This document shows positions 1-9,432 of a stretch of 64,000 nucleotides of DNA, piece by piece. The number at the start of each line of letters is the position of its first letter. The stretch's first letter is position 1. Where the stretch lies: positions 248,001-312,000 of the forward strand of contig NZ_QGMY01000008.1 of assembly GCF_003173355.1 (NCBI RefSeq), read 5' to 3'. The notes under the pieces are model-generated. The model did no database searches. It was given only the letters and a program-made list of their open reading frames with translations, and had not been told where the DNA came from. This DNA is from Methanospirillum lacunae (GTDB lineage Archaea; Halobacteriota; Methanomicrobia; Methanomicrobiales; Methanospirillaceae). Position numbers and translations under genes: made by a program.

Positions 1-2
1 AT

Positions 3-2465
3 TATCAGATGCCTGGAATGAATGGTATTCAACTCCTCCAGAATATAAGAGTATCTTCCACACTTCCATTTATTCTCTTCACCGGGAAGGGACGGGAAGA
101 GGTTGTCATGGAGGCTATAAACAACGGTGCCACGTTTTATCTCCAGAAAAGTGGAGATCCACAGACACTCTTTGCTGAATTGGTCCATAAAATAAAGGCA
201 GCAGTTGGAAACTGGAGGGCTGAACTGGCTCTGCGGGAGAGAGAAGAGGAACTTTCACGAAAAAACTCCGAGTTGAGCGCTGCATATGAGGAATTGCTTG
301 CTACCGAAGAGGAACGTTGTGTATATCTGAAAGAACTGGAATCTAACCAGAAGAAGATCAGGGAGAGTGAACAACGGTATCGGGAACTTGCAGACCTGCT
401 TCCTCTGATTGTGTATGAATGCGATTTGAAAGGTTTCATGACCTATGTAAATCGTCAGGGCTTTCTGACCTTCGGGTATCCTGAAGGCACGTTGCCACCG
501 GGTTTCAACGTTTTTGATCTTATCGTCCCAGAAGATCGACCCCGGGCACTTGAAAACTTGACAAATATACCCCTTTCAGGCACTGCTGCTCCACATGAGT
601 ACCGTGCCTACAGGAAGGATGGAAGTATCATCCCAGTGTTCGTCTACTCGTCACCGATACTCAAAGAGGGAAACATTGTCGGGTTTAGAGGTATTGTACT
701 TGATATTTCAGAGCAAAAACGTTCTGAAAAGGAAATCCGGGAGTCTGAACGTCGGCTTGCCAATGTCATAGATTTTCTCCCTGATGCAACTTTTGTCATT
801 GATCGTGAAGGCACGGTTATTGCCTGGAATCGTGCGATGGAACAGTTTACCGGTTATCCTGCAAGCGATTTTCTTGGGAAAGGGGATTACGCCTATGCAA
901 TTCCATTCTATGGAACTCCAAGGCCTATTCTCATAGACCTTGCTCTCAAAAATGATGAGGAGGCCGAAAAAAATTACTCCTCTATTTTCAGGAATGGAGA
1001 AATAGTTGTGGGTGAGGCCTGTATGTTTACTCCAGATGGAGATAGCCGGTATCTCTGGGCTGCATCTTCTCCACTCCGTGATTCACAGGGAGAAATTGTT
1101 GGTGCTATAGAGAGTATCAGGGATATCACTGCCTGGAAACTCACTGAAGAAGAACTGGTCCGGTCACGCGAGGAACTTGAACATCGGGTTGATGAACGGA
1201 CCGCAGAGTTAACCCGGGTAAATTCAGTTTTGCGATTAGAGATAGAAGATCGCACATTTGCTGAAAATGCCCTTCGCGAAAGCCAGGACCGGTATAAGCG
1301 TCTTGTTGATCTCTCACCTGATGCGATCTTTGTCCATGATGGGAAAGATGTTTTATTCATCAACCCTGCCGGTACAAGACTGCTTGGAATTGGGCAAACA
1401 TTGAATGAAGCGGGTATGGATATGTCTGAGTTTATTCACCAGGACCTTCTGGAAAAATTCCGTTCTCTCATTCAGGAGCCAGAAAATCAGGCTAACTTTC
1501 CACTCAATGTTGAAGAAGAATTTTTCAGATTAGATCGTTCCAAAGTTACGGTTGAGGTCTCTTCTGCACCCATTTTTTTTCAGGGCAGTCCTGCAGCACT
1601 TATAGTTGCAAGGGATATCACCGGGCGGAAAAAGGTAGAAGAACAACTCAAGCGGTATGCAACTGAGATGGCTGACAAAAACAAAGAACTGGATTATCTT
1701 GCCAATCAGATGATTGAGATAAACCAGGATCTGGACAAGCGGGTGAAGGAGCGGACAGAACAGGTTTTAAAATTGATGAAGCAGAAGGATGATTTCATCA
1801 ACCAGTTGGGTCATGACCTGAAAACCCCGCTCACCCCGCTTTGTGCTCTTCTTCCTGCACTTATCGAAGAAGAAGAAAACCCGAAAACGAAAGAGGCACT
1901 GGCGGTTTTGCTCAGATCTGTCTATTCCATACAGGATCAGACTGAGAAGATCCTAACTATTGCACGACTTAGTAAGGAAGATATTGAGGTAAAACCTGAA
2001 CCGGTACTGATACAACCGATTCTGCTGGAATCTCTTCAGAAGCACCGCATCTATATCCAGAAAAAAGAACTCGAAATATCTGTGGATATTCCCACAGATC
2101 TTTCTCTCCTCTTTTCTTCTTCAGATGCAGGAACAGTGTTTGATAATCTCATTGGAAATGCCGTGAAGTACTCAGCAGTTGGTGGCTCTGTCTGGATTAG
2201 GTCATACCAGAATGGGGATAGAACCTGTGTTCAGGTGGGTGATGATGGCATAGGGTTGTCAACAGATGAAAAAAACCATGTTTTTGATGAGTTCTATATG
2301 GCCGATTCTTCACGTCATGACCGAAGTTCATCAGGTCTCGGTCTCGCAATTGTTCGCAGACTTGTTATGCTATACAAAGGCTCGGTATGGGTGGAAAGTG
2401 AAGGAAAGGGAAAAGGAGCTAGTTTTTTTGTCTGTCTTCCAGCACCTATTTCAGTAATGCAATAA
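3..2465 (+). CDS. Receiver-PAS-PAS-PAS sensor histidine kinase, 5' end outside the window
   Basis: Cytoplasmic hybrid signalling protein. The reading frame is open to the window edge: YQ precedes MPGMNG, the loop just after the phosphoacceptor Asp of a receiver domain, so the apparent ATG at base 9 is internal. Visible order (from that Met): end of receiver with FTGKGREE and the FYLQK lysine motif (1-65), coiled coil (70-125), PAS (125-240), PAS (245-380), coiled coil, PAS (425-550), HisKA with GHDLKTPL at about 600, and HATPase with FDNLIGNAVKYS, DDGIGL and SSGLGLAI (705-812). No membrane segment is visible. It ends 8 bp from the convergent trpA stop. Its PAS domains resemble those of the gene at 22532. 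Ligand unknown. Confidence 0.93.
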   Translation, partial: YQMPGMNGIQLLQNIRVSSTLPFILFTGKGREEVVMEAINNGATFYLQKSGDPQTLFAELVHKIKAAVGNWRAELALREREEELSRKNSELSAAYEELLATEEERCVYLKELESNQKKIRESEQRYRELADLLPLIVYECDLKGFMTYVNRQGFLTFGYPEGTLPPGFNVFDLIVPEDRPRALENLTNIPLSGTAAPHEYRAYRKDGSIIPVFVYSSPILKEGNIVGFRGIVLDISEQKRSEKEIRESERRLANVIDFLPDATFVIDREGTVIAWNRAMEQFTGYPASDFLGKGDYAYAIPFYGTPRPILIDLALKNDEEAEKNYSSIFRNGEIVVGEACMFTPDGDSRYLWAASSPLRDSQGEIVGAIESIRDITAWKLTEEELVRSREELEHRVDERTAELTRVNSVLRLEIEDRTFAENALRESQDRYKRLVDLSPDAIFVHDGKDVLFINPAGTRLLGIGQTLNEAGMDMSEFIHQDLLEKFRSLIQEPENQANFPLNVEEEFFRLDRSKVTVEVSSAPIFFQGSPAALIVARDITGRKKVEEQLKRYATEMADKNKELDYLANQMIEINQDLDKRVKERTEQVLKLMKQKDDFINQLGHDLKTPLTPLCALLPALIEEEENPKTKEALAVLLRSVYSIQDQTEKILTIARLSKEDIEVKPEPVLIQPILLESLQKHRIYIQKKELEISVDIPTDLSLLFSSSDAGTVFDNLIGNAVKYSAVGGSVWIRSYQNGDRTCVQVGDDGIGLSTDEKNHVFDEFYMADSSRHDRSSSGLGLAIVRRLVMLYKGSVWVESEGKGKGASFFVCLPAPISVMQ

Positions 2466-2473
2466 CTGCCTGA

Positions 2474-3271
2474 TTATGCCTGCTTCAAATTTCTGATATA
2501 CTCTCCAACCGCGGTGATAATTGCATGAGGATCTCCGATATGTTCTTCAATCCTTCGCACTATTGCAGAACCAACGATTACCGCATCAGCCCCCTGTTTG
2601 GCCCATTCCTGAACCTGCTCCGGGGTGGATATTCCAAAGCCTGGTGCAACCGGGACAGATGTCTTTGCTTTTACCCTCTTGAGGAGATCGATTGCTGAAT
2701 GTTCTACACCAGTCCTGGCCCCAGTAACTCCCATTACGGCCACAAGGTAGATGAATCCGGCTGCCTTTGAAACAATCTCTGTAATCCGTTCCTCTGTGGT
2801 AGTAGGGCTTACCATCATGATTGGAGCAATTCCACTCTCTTTTGCTGCCCTGGTGAATGGATCAGATTCCTCAAATGGAACGTCTGCAATTACGACGCCG
2901 TTTACCCCTGCCGCTGCAGCATCAGCATAAAACCGGGAGATTCCCCTGCGTATAAGGAGGTTTGCATAGGTCAGGATAACCACCGGAGTCTCATTATCTG
3001 CCCTGAAATCCCTGACCAGGTCAAACAGCCGGTCTGTGTTCATTCCGGCATCCATAGCCCTGATATCAGCACACTGGATGACAGGTCCGTCTGCTACCGG
3101 ATCAGAAAATGGTAGTCCGAGTTCGATGATATCGGCACCTGATGCAGCCATCTCCCTGATAATATTTAGGCTGGTTTCATAGTCCGGGTCTCCGGCGACC
3201 GTGAATGCAACAAGAAGCGGATTTTTATTTGCTATAAATACCGTTTCAATCTGCTCTTTACCGGTTTTCAT
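2474..3271 (-). CDS. trpA: Tryptophan synthase alpha subunit
   Basis: Cleaves indole-3-glycerol phosphate to indole and glyceraldehyde 3-phosphate; indole is channelled to TrpB. The 265 residues match the family's usual length. Catalytic Glu50 (DIIEL) and Asp61 (PVADGP) are both present, as is the phosphate-binding GFGIS segment near residue 210. It is the last gene of the trp operon; its ATG overlaps the trpB stop by 4 nt, so translation is probably coupled. It ends 8 bp before the convergent kinase gene, leaving almost no room for a separate terminator. Confidence 0.97.
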   Translation of the reverse strand: MKTGKEQIETVFIANKNPLLVAFTVAGDPDYETSLNIIREMAASGADIIELGLPFSDPVADGPVIQCADIRAMDAGMNTDRLFDLVRDFRADNETPVVILTYANLLIRRGISRFYADAAAAGVNGVVIADVPFEESDPFTRAAKESGIAPIMMVSPTTTEERITEIVSKAAGFIYLVAVMGVTGARTGVEHSAIDLLKRVKAKTSVPVAPGFGISTPEQVQEWAKQGADAVIVGSAIVRRIEEHIGDPHAIITAVGEYIRNLKQA

Positions 3272-4449
3272 AATGCAACACCTCTCATCTGCATCTGTTC
3301 GATAACCTGGGCTACATCTTTGTCACCGCGTCCAGAGAGGTTGATTATGAGGATGTCATCCTCTTTGAGAGTAGGTCCGAGCTTTCTGGCATATGCGACT
3401 GCATGGGAGGACTCAAGTGCGGGAATGATTCCTTCTGTCCGTGAGAGGTACAGGAATGCATCGAGTGCCTCATCATCGGTTACTGATGTGTATGTCACTC
3501 TTCCAGAATCCTTGTGCATTGAATGTTCAGGCCCGACTCCCGGGTAATCAAGCCCGGCCGATACCGAATGTGATTCCTGGATCTGTCCGTAGGAATCCTG
3601 CAGGATGTACGAAAAGTTACCGTGCAGAACCCCGGGTGAACCGCCACAAAGGGTGGCTCCATGCTTCTTGTCAAGCCCCTCTCCTCCAGCCTCAACACCG
3701 ATCAGGGTTACCTTATCGCCAACGAATGGATGAAACATTCCGATTGCATTGGAACCTCCACCTATACAGGCGATGATGGCTGTTGGCATCCGTCCTTCCT
3801 TTTCAAGAATCTGTTTTCTGGTCTCGGTACCGATAACTGACTGGAGATCCCTGACAACCAGGGGGAATGGGTGAGGACCGACTACCGTGCCAATCAGATA
3901 ATGGGTATCTCCAACAGTTGCCACCCAGTCTCTGAATGCTTCATTGATAGCATCTTTGAGTGTTTTTGTCCCTGACTTTACCGGAATGACCTTTGCACCC
4001 ATCATCTCCATTCTGGCAACATTCAGTGCCTGCCTGGCAACATCCACTTCGCCCATATACACTTCGACGCTCATTCCAAGAGCAGCCCCGGCTATTGCGG
4101 TTGCAACACCATGCTGTCCGGCTCCGGTCTCAGCGATGAGGCGCTTTTTGCCCATGAACTTTGCCAGAAGGGCTTGTCCGATTCCATTGTTTAGTTTATG
4201 AGCACCTGAATGGAGCAGATCTTCACGCTTTAAGTAAACCCGGCATCCAAGGTCTGCTGACATATTTTTGCAGTAGGTGAGAGGTGTCTCCCTTCCTGCA
4301 AATTCAGTAAGGTATTGTTTAAGTTCATTTTGGAACTTTTCAGACGGGAGTATATTCAGGTATGCATTTTCAAGTTCTTCGAGTGCTGCAATGAGTGTTT
4401 CAGGGACATAACATCCCCCGTATTCACCGAATCGTGTTTGTAACTTCAT
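3268..4449 (-). CDS. trpB: Tryptophan synthase beta subunit
   Basis: PLP enzyme that condenses indole with serine to give tryptophan. It has 393 residues, with the PLP lysine at about residue 85 (GAHKLNNG) and the glycine-rich phosphate loop CIGGGSNA. Length and the N-terminal [11 protein letters not shown] type it as TrpB1, the classic partner of TrpA, rather than the longer stand-alone TrpB2. It overlaps trpF upstream and trpA downstream by 4 nt each. Confidence 0.97.
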   Translation of the reverse strand: MKLQTRFGEYGGCYVPETLIAALEELENAYLNILPSEKFQNELKQYLTEFAGRETPLTYCKNMSADLGCRVYLKREDLLHSGAHKLNNGIGQALLAKFMGKKRLIAETGAGQHGVATAIAGAALGMSVEVYMGEVDVARQALNVARMEMMGAKVIPVKSGTKTLKDAINEAFRDWVATVGDTHYLIGTVVGPHPFPLVVRDLQSVIGTETRKQILEKEGRMPTAIIACIGGGSNAIGMFHPFVGDKVTLIGVEAGGEGLDKKHGATLCGGSPGVLHGNFSYILQDSYGQIQESHSVSAGLDYPGVGPEHSMHKDSGRVTYTSVTDDEALDAFLYLSRTEGIIPALESSHAVAYARKLGPTLKEDDILIINLSGRGDKDVAQVIEQMQMRGVAL

Positions 4450-5027
4450 GATTGTAACCGTGCGTTTTGTATGAATGATCTGATTTTTTGCGGGTCCTTG
4501 ATTCCCGGGGATATTTCCACACCAGATGCAACATCAACAGCGTACGGATGGAGTGTCCGTACTGCTTCTGCTACATTGTCTGTTCTAAGGCCTCCTGCAA
4601 GGATAACCGGAAGCGTTGTCTTATTCATGACACTCCTGGCAAAGCCGGGGTCATATGGTTTTCCTTTTCCCTGGCTTGTATCAACAATGAGAGCATCCGT
4701 ATCAACAGATGTTGGAAGATCCATCCCTGGTTCAATGACTCTGATTACCTGAACGGTGCGATCAGAAGGCATTGGATGAGGGTTTGATATCTGGATGGCA
4801 GTTGGGCAGAGCTGCAGAATCTCCTCCAGTTCTGAACGTGAACTGGTGTGGGAAACACAGACCCGACCCATGTACGGACCAGCTGCCCTGAATATTTCTG
4901 CTGCCTGTTCAGGCTCCACCGAGCGGGGTGAATCGGAGAAGAGGACTACTCCGATTGCATCAGCACCAGCCTGATCAACTGTCCGAGCATCCTCCGGTCT
5001 TGTGATCCCGCAGATCTTTATGCGTAT
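4446..5027 (-). CDS. trpF: Phosphoribosylanthranilate isomerase, apparent AUA start
   Basis: Isomerises phosphoribosylanthranilate to CdRP, the third step of the Trp pathway. Reading from the GTG at 4919 gives only 157 residues and loses the conserved start of the barrel. The same frame upstream encodes [20 protein letters not shown], the canonical TrpF N-terminus with its catalytic Cys. No in-frame ATG, GTG or TTG lies just before it. An ATA at 5027-5025 stands exactly where homologues have the initiator Met, with GGAGG at 5039-5035 and a 7-nt spacer, giving 193 residues. The general acid Asp lies in IVDTSQG. The frame overlaps the end of trpC by 10 nt, so coupled initiation is plausible. 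Either a true AUA start or a recent ATG-to-ATA change. Confidence 0.88.
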   Translation of the reverse strand: MRIKICGITRPEDARTVDQAGADAIGVVLFSDSPRSVEPEQAAEIFRAAGPYMGRVCVSHTSSRSELEEILQLCPTAIQISNPHPMPSDRTVQVIRVIEPGMDLPTSVDTDALIVDTSQGKGKPYDPGFARSVMNKTTLPVILAGGLRTDNVAEAVRTLHPYAVDVASGVEISPGIKDPQKIRSFIQNARLQS

Positions 5028-5800
5028 ACGAATCCCTCCAATCTTCTTCGTGGATTTTCTGCGGCCATAATACTTGAGCCGATTAGGTACCCGTTTGCAT
5101 ATGATCGAAGAGTCCTGATATCACAAGGCCAGGTAACCCCGCTCTCTGCAATCACTGTCCTGTCAGCCCGCTTAATCATCGGTGCAAGCCGGATTGTGGT
5201 GGAGAGATCAGTCTTGAGATTCTTTAGATTCCTATTATTTATCCCGATGAGGTCGGCTCCTGTATCAAGAGCAGTTCTGACCTCCTGTCTGTCGTGAACC
5301 TCGACAAGTGGTTCAAGTCCAGCCTTTCTGGCTGCATCTACAAACTCGCCAAGCTGGTCACCAAGTACAGCCGTTATCAGGAGTACTGCGTCTGCTCCGG
5401 CATTTCTCGTCTCTTCGATCTGTTTTTTGTCAACGATGAAATCTTTACGAAGAATGGGAACTTTTGTCTCATCCCTGATGGCTGGAATAGTCGTAATGGA
5501 TCCATGAAAAAATGCCGGTTCAGTTATCACTGATAGTGCACAACATCCGCCCCCGATGAGATCCTGTGAAACGGCAACAGGATCTGTAATTGCCCGAAGG
5601 TGCCCCTTTGACGGGCTTGCAGGTTTCATCTCGGCGATGATTGAATTCCGATCTACAGCACCCGTAATTGCTTTCAGAAGGCTGAATCTTTCTCTTCCTA
5701 TATGAGCCATACTTCTGGAATCTGCAAATCTGCTCATATGCCCGGGTGTGAGGGCTTCAGCCCTGATGGTTGAAGCCTGAACGATCTGATCCAGAATCAT
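5018..5800 (-). CDS. trpC: Indole-3-glycerol phosphate synthase
   Basis: Decarboxylates and cyclises CdRP to indole-3-glycerol phosphate. The 260 residues form the usual TIM barrel. Catalytic Glu57 and Lys59 lie in IIAEMKPASPSKG, the second lysine in ILRKDFIV, and the Glu and Asn of later strands in LVEVHD and IGINNRNL. It overlaps trpD by 4 nt. Its last codons contain the Shine-Dalgarno site and start of trpF. Confidence 0.97.
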   Translation of the reverse strand: MILDQIVQASTIRAEALTPGHMSRFADSRSMAHIGRERFSLLKAITGAVDRNSIIAEMKPASPSKGHLRAITDPVAVSQDLIGGGCCALSVITEPAFFHGSITTIPAIRDETKVPILRKDFIVDKKQIEETRNAGADAVLLITAVLGDQLGEFVDAARKAGLEPLVEVHDRQEVRTALDTGADLIGINNRNLKNLKTDLSTTIRLAPMIKRADRTVIAESGVTWPCDIRTLRSYANGYLIGSSIMAAENPRRRLEGFVYA

Positions 5801-6819
5801 GCTGCCCTTCCTGATACCTGAATCATCTCTTCCAGTTTTCTTGCTGCTGCTCCCGTGTTAATCACCTCATATGCCAGTTTCACTCCATTGCTGAAATCAG
5901 AAGCCTTTCCACCAACATAAATTGCAGCACCGGCATTGAGGGCGACAATATCCTGGGCAGGTCCTGGTGTTCCACTTAAGACTGATCTAATGATTGCAGC
6001 ATTCTCTGCTGGTTCGCCACCCTTTATTGTCTTAATGCCTGAACGTTTTATTCCGAATTCTTCTGGTGTGATTGTTCTTGGCTTTAGCATTCCGTTGTTT
6101 AATTCAACTATAAGTGTTGGTCCTGTGATCGTAATCTCGTCAAGTCCATCTCCGTGAACTACCATAGCCCGCTCGACCCCGAGATTTCTGAGAGCATCAG
6201 CAACGACCATGACCAGTTCGGGATCATACACCCCTATGAGACGGGCCTGAGCTTTGGCCGGGTTTAGAAGCGGGCCCAGGATGTTGAAGACTGTGTAAAT
6301 CCCTAGTTCTTTTCGTACTGGAGCTACATGTCGCATTGCCGGGTGATACTGCGGAGCAAAGAAGAAGCCGATTCCTGCCTCTTCAACATTCCTTGCTGCA
6401 GATTCAGGGGTCTGTTCAATCGTTACTCCTAATGCCTCGAGAACATCTGCTGATCCGCATCTACTGGAAACACTTCTATTTCCGTGCTTTACAATCAGGA
6501 CACCTGCAGCTGCAGCCACGATTCCTGCTGCTGTACTGATGTTGAATGTTCCTCCGGTGGCAGAATCTCCTCCGGTACCGCAGGTATCAACCATCATCCC
6601 TGACACATGAGGATAAACTGGAATTGCACAGTTTTGCATCACTCTTGCAAATGAGGCAATCTCTACTGCTGTAACTCCTTTCATCCTAAGGGCAGTAAGG
6701 AAGGATCCGATCTGTGCTCCGGTTGCATTCCCGGTTGCTATCTGATCCATCACAGCTGATGCTTCTTCTGGACCTAGGTTTCTACCTGCAATTACCTGTT
6801 CGATGGCCTGGTGAATCAT
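5797..6819 (-). CDS. trpD: Anthranilate phosphoribosyltransferase
   Basis: Transfers phosphoribose from PRPP to anthranilate. It has 340 residues, with the PRPP-binding DTCGTGGDS at 78-86 and KHGNRSVSS further on, both diagnostic. It is a stand-alone enzyme, not fused to TrpG. Its start codon shares one base with the trpG stop; its stop overlaps trpC by 4 nt. Confidence 0.97.
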   Translation of the reverse strand: MIHQAIEQVIAGRNLGPEEASAVMDQIATGNATGAQIGSFLTALRMKGVTAVEIASFARVMQNCAIPVYPHVSGMMVDTCGTGGDSATGGTFNISTAAGIVAAAAGVLIVKHGNRSVSSRCGSADVLEALGVTIEQTPESAARNVEEAGIGFFFAPQYHPAMRHVAPVRKELGIYTVFNILGPLLNPAKAQARLIGVYDPELVMVVADALRNLGVERAMVVHGDGLDEITITGPTLIVELNNGMLKPRTITPEEFGIKRSGIKTIKGGEPAENAAIIRSVLSGTPGPAQDIVALNAGAAIYVGGKASDFSNGVKLAYEVINTGAAARKLEEMIQVSGRAA

Positions 6820-7394
6820 CAGATACCACCGGTTTTTAGGAAGTTCTCCATAATCTGACGTCCTGCCGGGGTCATGATGCTCTCCGGGTGGAACTGGACA
6901 CCATGTAATGGAAATTTCTCATGTGAAACTGCCATGATACAGTTATCCCCTTCCGATGTGGCAGTTATCCTGAACTCATCCGGAAGGCTTGCCCGATCAG
7001 CAGTCAGGGAATGGTATCTTGTCGCAGTGAATGACTGGGAGATCCCATCAAAGATTCCTGTTCCCGTGTGTGCAATATGACTCGTTTTCCCATGAACTGG
7101 CTCTGTGAGACGAACAATCTCACCGCCAAAGGTATGGATGATTGTCTGGTGTCCGAGGCAGACACCCAGGATTGGTATAACACCGGCGTACTGTTCAATG
7201 ACCTTGCGGCATACTCCTGATTCTTCAGGTGTTCCTGGTCCTGGTGAGAGTATTATCCGATCAGGATTCGTTTTCTTGATCTTCTCGATATCCTGATCGC
7301 AGGTAATTGCAACCGGGTTTGCCCCTAGTGTTCCGACAAGTTGGTGAAGATTGTAGGTAAAACTGTCAAAACAGTCCACGATGGTAACGTTCAT
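6819..7394 (-). CDS. trpG: Anthranilate synthase glutamine amidotransferase subunit
   Basis: Class I glutaminase that supplies ammonia to TrpE. In 191 residues it has the triad Cys79 (GVCLGHQ), His169 and Glu171 (FHPES), and the oxyanion loop PGPGTP at 51-56. Adjacent trpE and trpD and the absence of a pab cluster favour TrpG over PabA, although one subunit can serve both pathways. It overlaps trpE by 4 nt. Confidence 0.95.
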   Translation of the reverse strand: MNVTIVDCFDSFTYNLHQLVGTLGANPVAITCDQDIEKIKKTNPDRIILSPGPGTPEESGVCRKVIEQYAGVIPILGVCLGHQTIIHTFGGEIVRLTEPVHGKTSHIAHTGTGIFDGISQSFTATRYHSLTADRASLPDEFRITATSEGDNCIMAVSHEKFPLHGVQFHPESIMTPAGRQIMENFLKTGGI

Positions 7395-8899
7395 ACCCGG
7401 CCTCCCTCATTCTTCTGATTTTCTATTCCGGTCTCACCTGCATTTGCTCGTGAGAGGGCTGCAAGCATTGCTCCTGCTTTTTGCTTTGTCTCCTCATACT
7501 CTTTGGTCGGGTCAGAGTCTGCAACGATTCCAGCTCCTGTCTGGAAACTGGCGATTCCGTCCCGTACCACGGTTGTCCGTATTGCGATAGCAAATTCGAG
7601 CCTGTCATCAAACCCTATGTATCCTACTGCTCCTGCATACAGGCCACGTGGGTGGGGCTCAAGATCTGCAATGATCTGCATTGCCCGCAGTTTTGGTGCA
7701 CCAGATACTGTCCCTGCCGGGAAGCAGGAACCGAGTGCATCAAACCGGTCCAGTCCTTCTGCGAGCCTGCCAGCAACCTGGGAAGTCATGTGCTGGACAT
7801 GAGAGAACTTCTCAACCTCCATAAAGGAACTGACTCTTACCGACCCGAATGCTGAAACCTTTCCTATATCATTTCTTGCCAGATCTACAAGCATCAGGTG
7901 CTCAGCTTTCTCCTTCTCATCGGCAAGCATCTCTTCTGCCAGTCTTGCATCCTCGGCTGCATCCTTTCCTCTCGGCCGCGTTCCTGCAATGGGCACTGTG
8001 AAGATATCCTCTCCATCGACCTTGACCAGCATCTCTGGACTAGATCCAATGACTGTCTCATCCCCAAATTCAAGGAAATAAAGGTAAGGTGATGGGTTGA
8101 GCAAACGTACCTCTTCGTAGAGCCTGAATGGGTCCCCAGTATAAGGTGTCTGAAACCTACGTGAGACTACAGCCTGGAAGATATCTCCGGCCCGGATATG
8201 TTCAAGAGTCTTCCTGACCGCTGACTCAAAATCTTCTTTTCCTAATGGAGAGGTGAGTGGGATCTCATGTGCAGGAGACGAAGGATTACCAACTGAAGGG
8301 ATTTCATCACCGGCACTTTGAATCTTATCTGCAAGAGTCTGTATTTCCTTGACTGCCTTTTGATAAATCTCGGAAAAATTGTCTCCCGGGTGTATGAGTG
8401 GAGTTGAAAAAACCATGCAGGTGCTCTTTTGATGGTCCAGGACTACTCCTGACCTCGCGAGCATGAATTTACCAACCGGGCAGTTCTTCTCCTTTCCTGC
8501 ATCTAGATATCCTTTGTTCAGATCAGTTACCATATCGTACGAGCAGTATCCTACAAGACCGCCTGCAAACCCTGCAGGAGATTTTCCTGATAATCCATAC
8601 TTGCTCATAAATTTTCGAATCATCCCGATAGGATCAGAATTATTCCCCGTTTCATCCAGGATAAAGAGTTCCTGTATGTCTGTTCCGATTATTGATCGCA
8701 CAGCCCTGCGGGGTACTCCTTCCATTGATTCGAGAAGAAATCCCTTGTCTGTCCGCAGATGCTGATATAGCACTGCGGGTGAGGCTTCAGGAATTGGAAT
8801 GGTTACTGTTACCGGGATAAGCTCTGGTTTATACAGGTTTTCTGTCATTTGTCTGAAGGCAGGATATGACAGATCCAGTGACAGGCAGTTCCCTGTCAC
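7391..8899 (-). CDS. trpE: Anthranilate synthase component I
   Basis: Converts chorismate and ammonia to anthranilate, the committed step. In 502 residues the N-terminal domain carries LLES at 55-58, part of the tryptophan feedback site. The C-terminal chorismate-binding domain has PSPYLYFLEF, GSSPEMLVK, PIAGTRPRG and GAPKLRAMQII. The start is GTG at 8899 with GGAG six nt upstream. The last two bases of this GTG form the start of the TGA of a short upstream ORF. First gene of trpEGDCFBA. Confidence 0.97.
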   Translation of the reverse strand: MTGNCLSLDLSYPAFRQMTENLYKPELIPVTVTIPIPEASPAVLYQHLRTDKGFLLESMEGVPRRAVRSIIGTDIQELFILDETGNNSDPIGMIRKFMSKYGLSGKSPAGFAGGLVGYCSYDMVTDLNKGYLDAGKEKNCPVGKFMLARSGVVLDHQKSTCMVFSTPLIHPGDNFSEIYQKAVKEIQTLADKIQSAGDEIPSVGNPSSPAHEIPLTSPLGKEDFESAVRKTLEHIRAGDIFQAVVSRRFQTPYTGDPFRLYEEVRLLNPSPYLYFLEFGDETVIGSSPEMLVKVDGEDIFTVPIAGTRPRGKDAAEDARLAEEMLADEKEKAEHLMLVDLARNDIGKVSAFGSVRVSSFMEVEKFSHVQHMTSQVAGRLAEGLDRFDALGSCFPAGTVSGAPKLRAMQIIADLEPHPRGLYAGAVGYIGFDDRLEFAIAIRTTVVRDGIASFQTGAGIVADSDPTKEYEETKQKAGAMLAALSRANAGETGIENQKNEGGRV

Positions 8900-8955
8900 T
8901 GCGATCTCCAGTCCACCGGCATCACCTGTCTGAATGAATTTGTTGTCTGAATCAT
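8896..8955 (-). CDS. Possible 19-codon trp leader ORF containing one Trp codon
   Basis: Reads MIQTTNSFRQVMPVDWRSQ then TGA. The TGA overlaps the GTG of trpE (GTGA), a classic termination-reinitiation arrangement. The single TGG codon is four codons from the stop and overlaps the trpE Shine-Dalgarno GGAG. The ATG lies about 29 nt downstream of the centre of the TATA box, so the transcript could be nearly leaderless. One Trp codon in 19 is weak evidence for Trp sensing; the position is what makes it notable. Confidence 0.35.
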   Translation of the reverse strand: MIQTTNSFRQVMPVDWRSQ

Positions 8956-9432
8956 GTATATTGATGTAAGCTTTTGTACATATTTATACATTATTGTACC
9001 TATTACTCCGTTTGAGGGAATATATCACGGTTGCTGGTGTTTGCTATTCTCCTTCCTATCCTGTAAATTTACCTTAAAATGAGAAATTTTTTCCAAAAAA
9101 GCCATCATTGATTGCATGGCAAGTTCTTTTATACCCAGATGAAGTTGTTATTTCATCGAGGTGCTGACGTTAGTTCTCTGTGTGTTTATTGAACCAACAG
9201 TTTGGTCAGACCGATAAAATCAGAAGATAAACCTGGTGAAAACTGCTGTTTTCATACCTGTAGGTTAATTTATATAGTTTAGATGCTATTAGGGGAGTAT
9301 TGGTAGAGAAAAATCTCTCTGCGGTGATTATTGAATAATATATAATGTATGATGGACTGAAACCCGAACATTCGTATTAAAAAAATCACCCCGGTCTCGA
9401 TCACAGATTATTGACAGAACTGGAGATGTCGT
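8900..9432. other. 533-bp divergent intergenic region between trpE and a glycosyltransferase gene
   Basis: Besides the trp promoter it holds AT-rich TATA-like elements for the plus-strand gene, ATTTATATAG near 9260 and AATATATAATG near 9335. An inverted repeat AGAGA-aaaa-TCTCT lies at 9305-9318. No convincing gene or RNA was seen. A 17-codon ORF near 9139 has no good ribosome site and is not called. Confidence 0.5.
8955..8999 (-). promoter_or_regulatory. trpE promoter with TGTACA (TRP-box-like) operators
   Basis: On the minus strand TATAAATA (8988-8981) is a good TATA box for trpE. It is flanked by TGTACA at 8980-8975 and by related GTACA at 8999-8995, TGTATA at 8990-8985 and ATACA at 8959-8955. 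TGTACA is the known TRP-box core bound by the TrpY repressor of Methanothermobacter trp genes. The boxes overlap the TATA element, so binding would block TBP. No trpY-like gene lies in the window; the divergent gene is a glycosyltransferase. Confidence 0.6.

Noticed and set aside
4446-4919. Short TrpF starting at GTG 4919
   Set aside because: Would omit the catalytic Cys and first beta strand that are encoded in frame upstream.
9139-9193. Seventeen-codon ORF upstream of the glycosyltransferase gene
   Set aside because: No ribosome site, no amino-acid theme, and the TATA-like element is too close.
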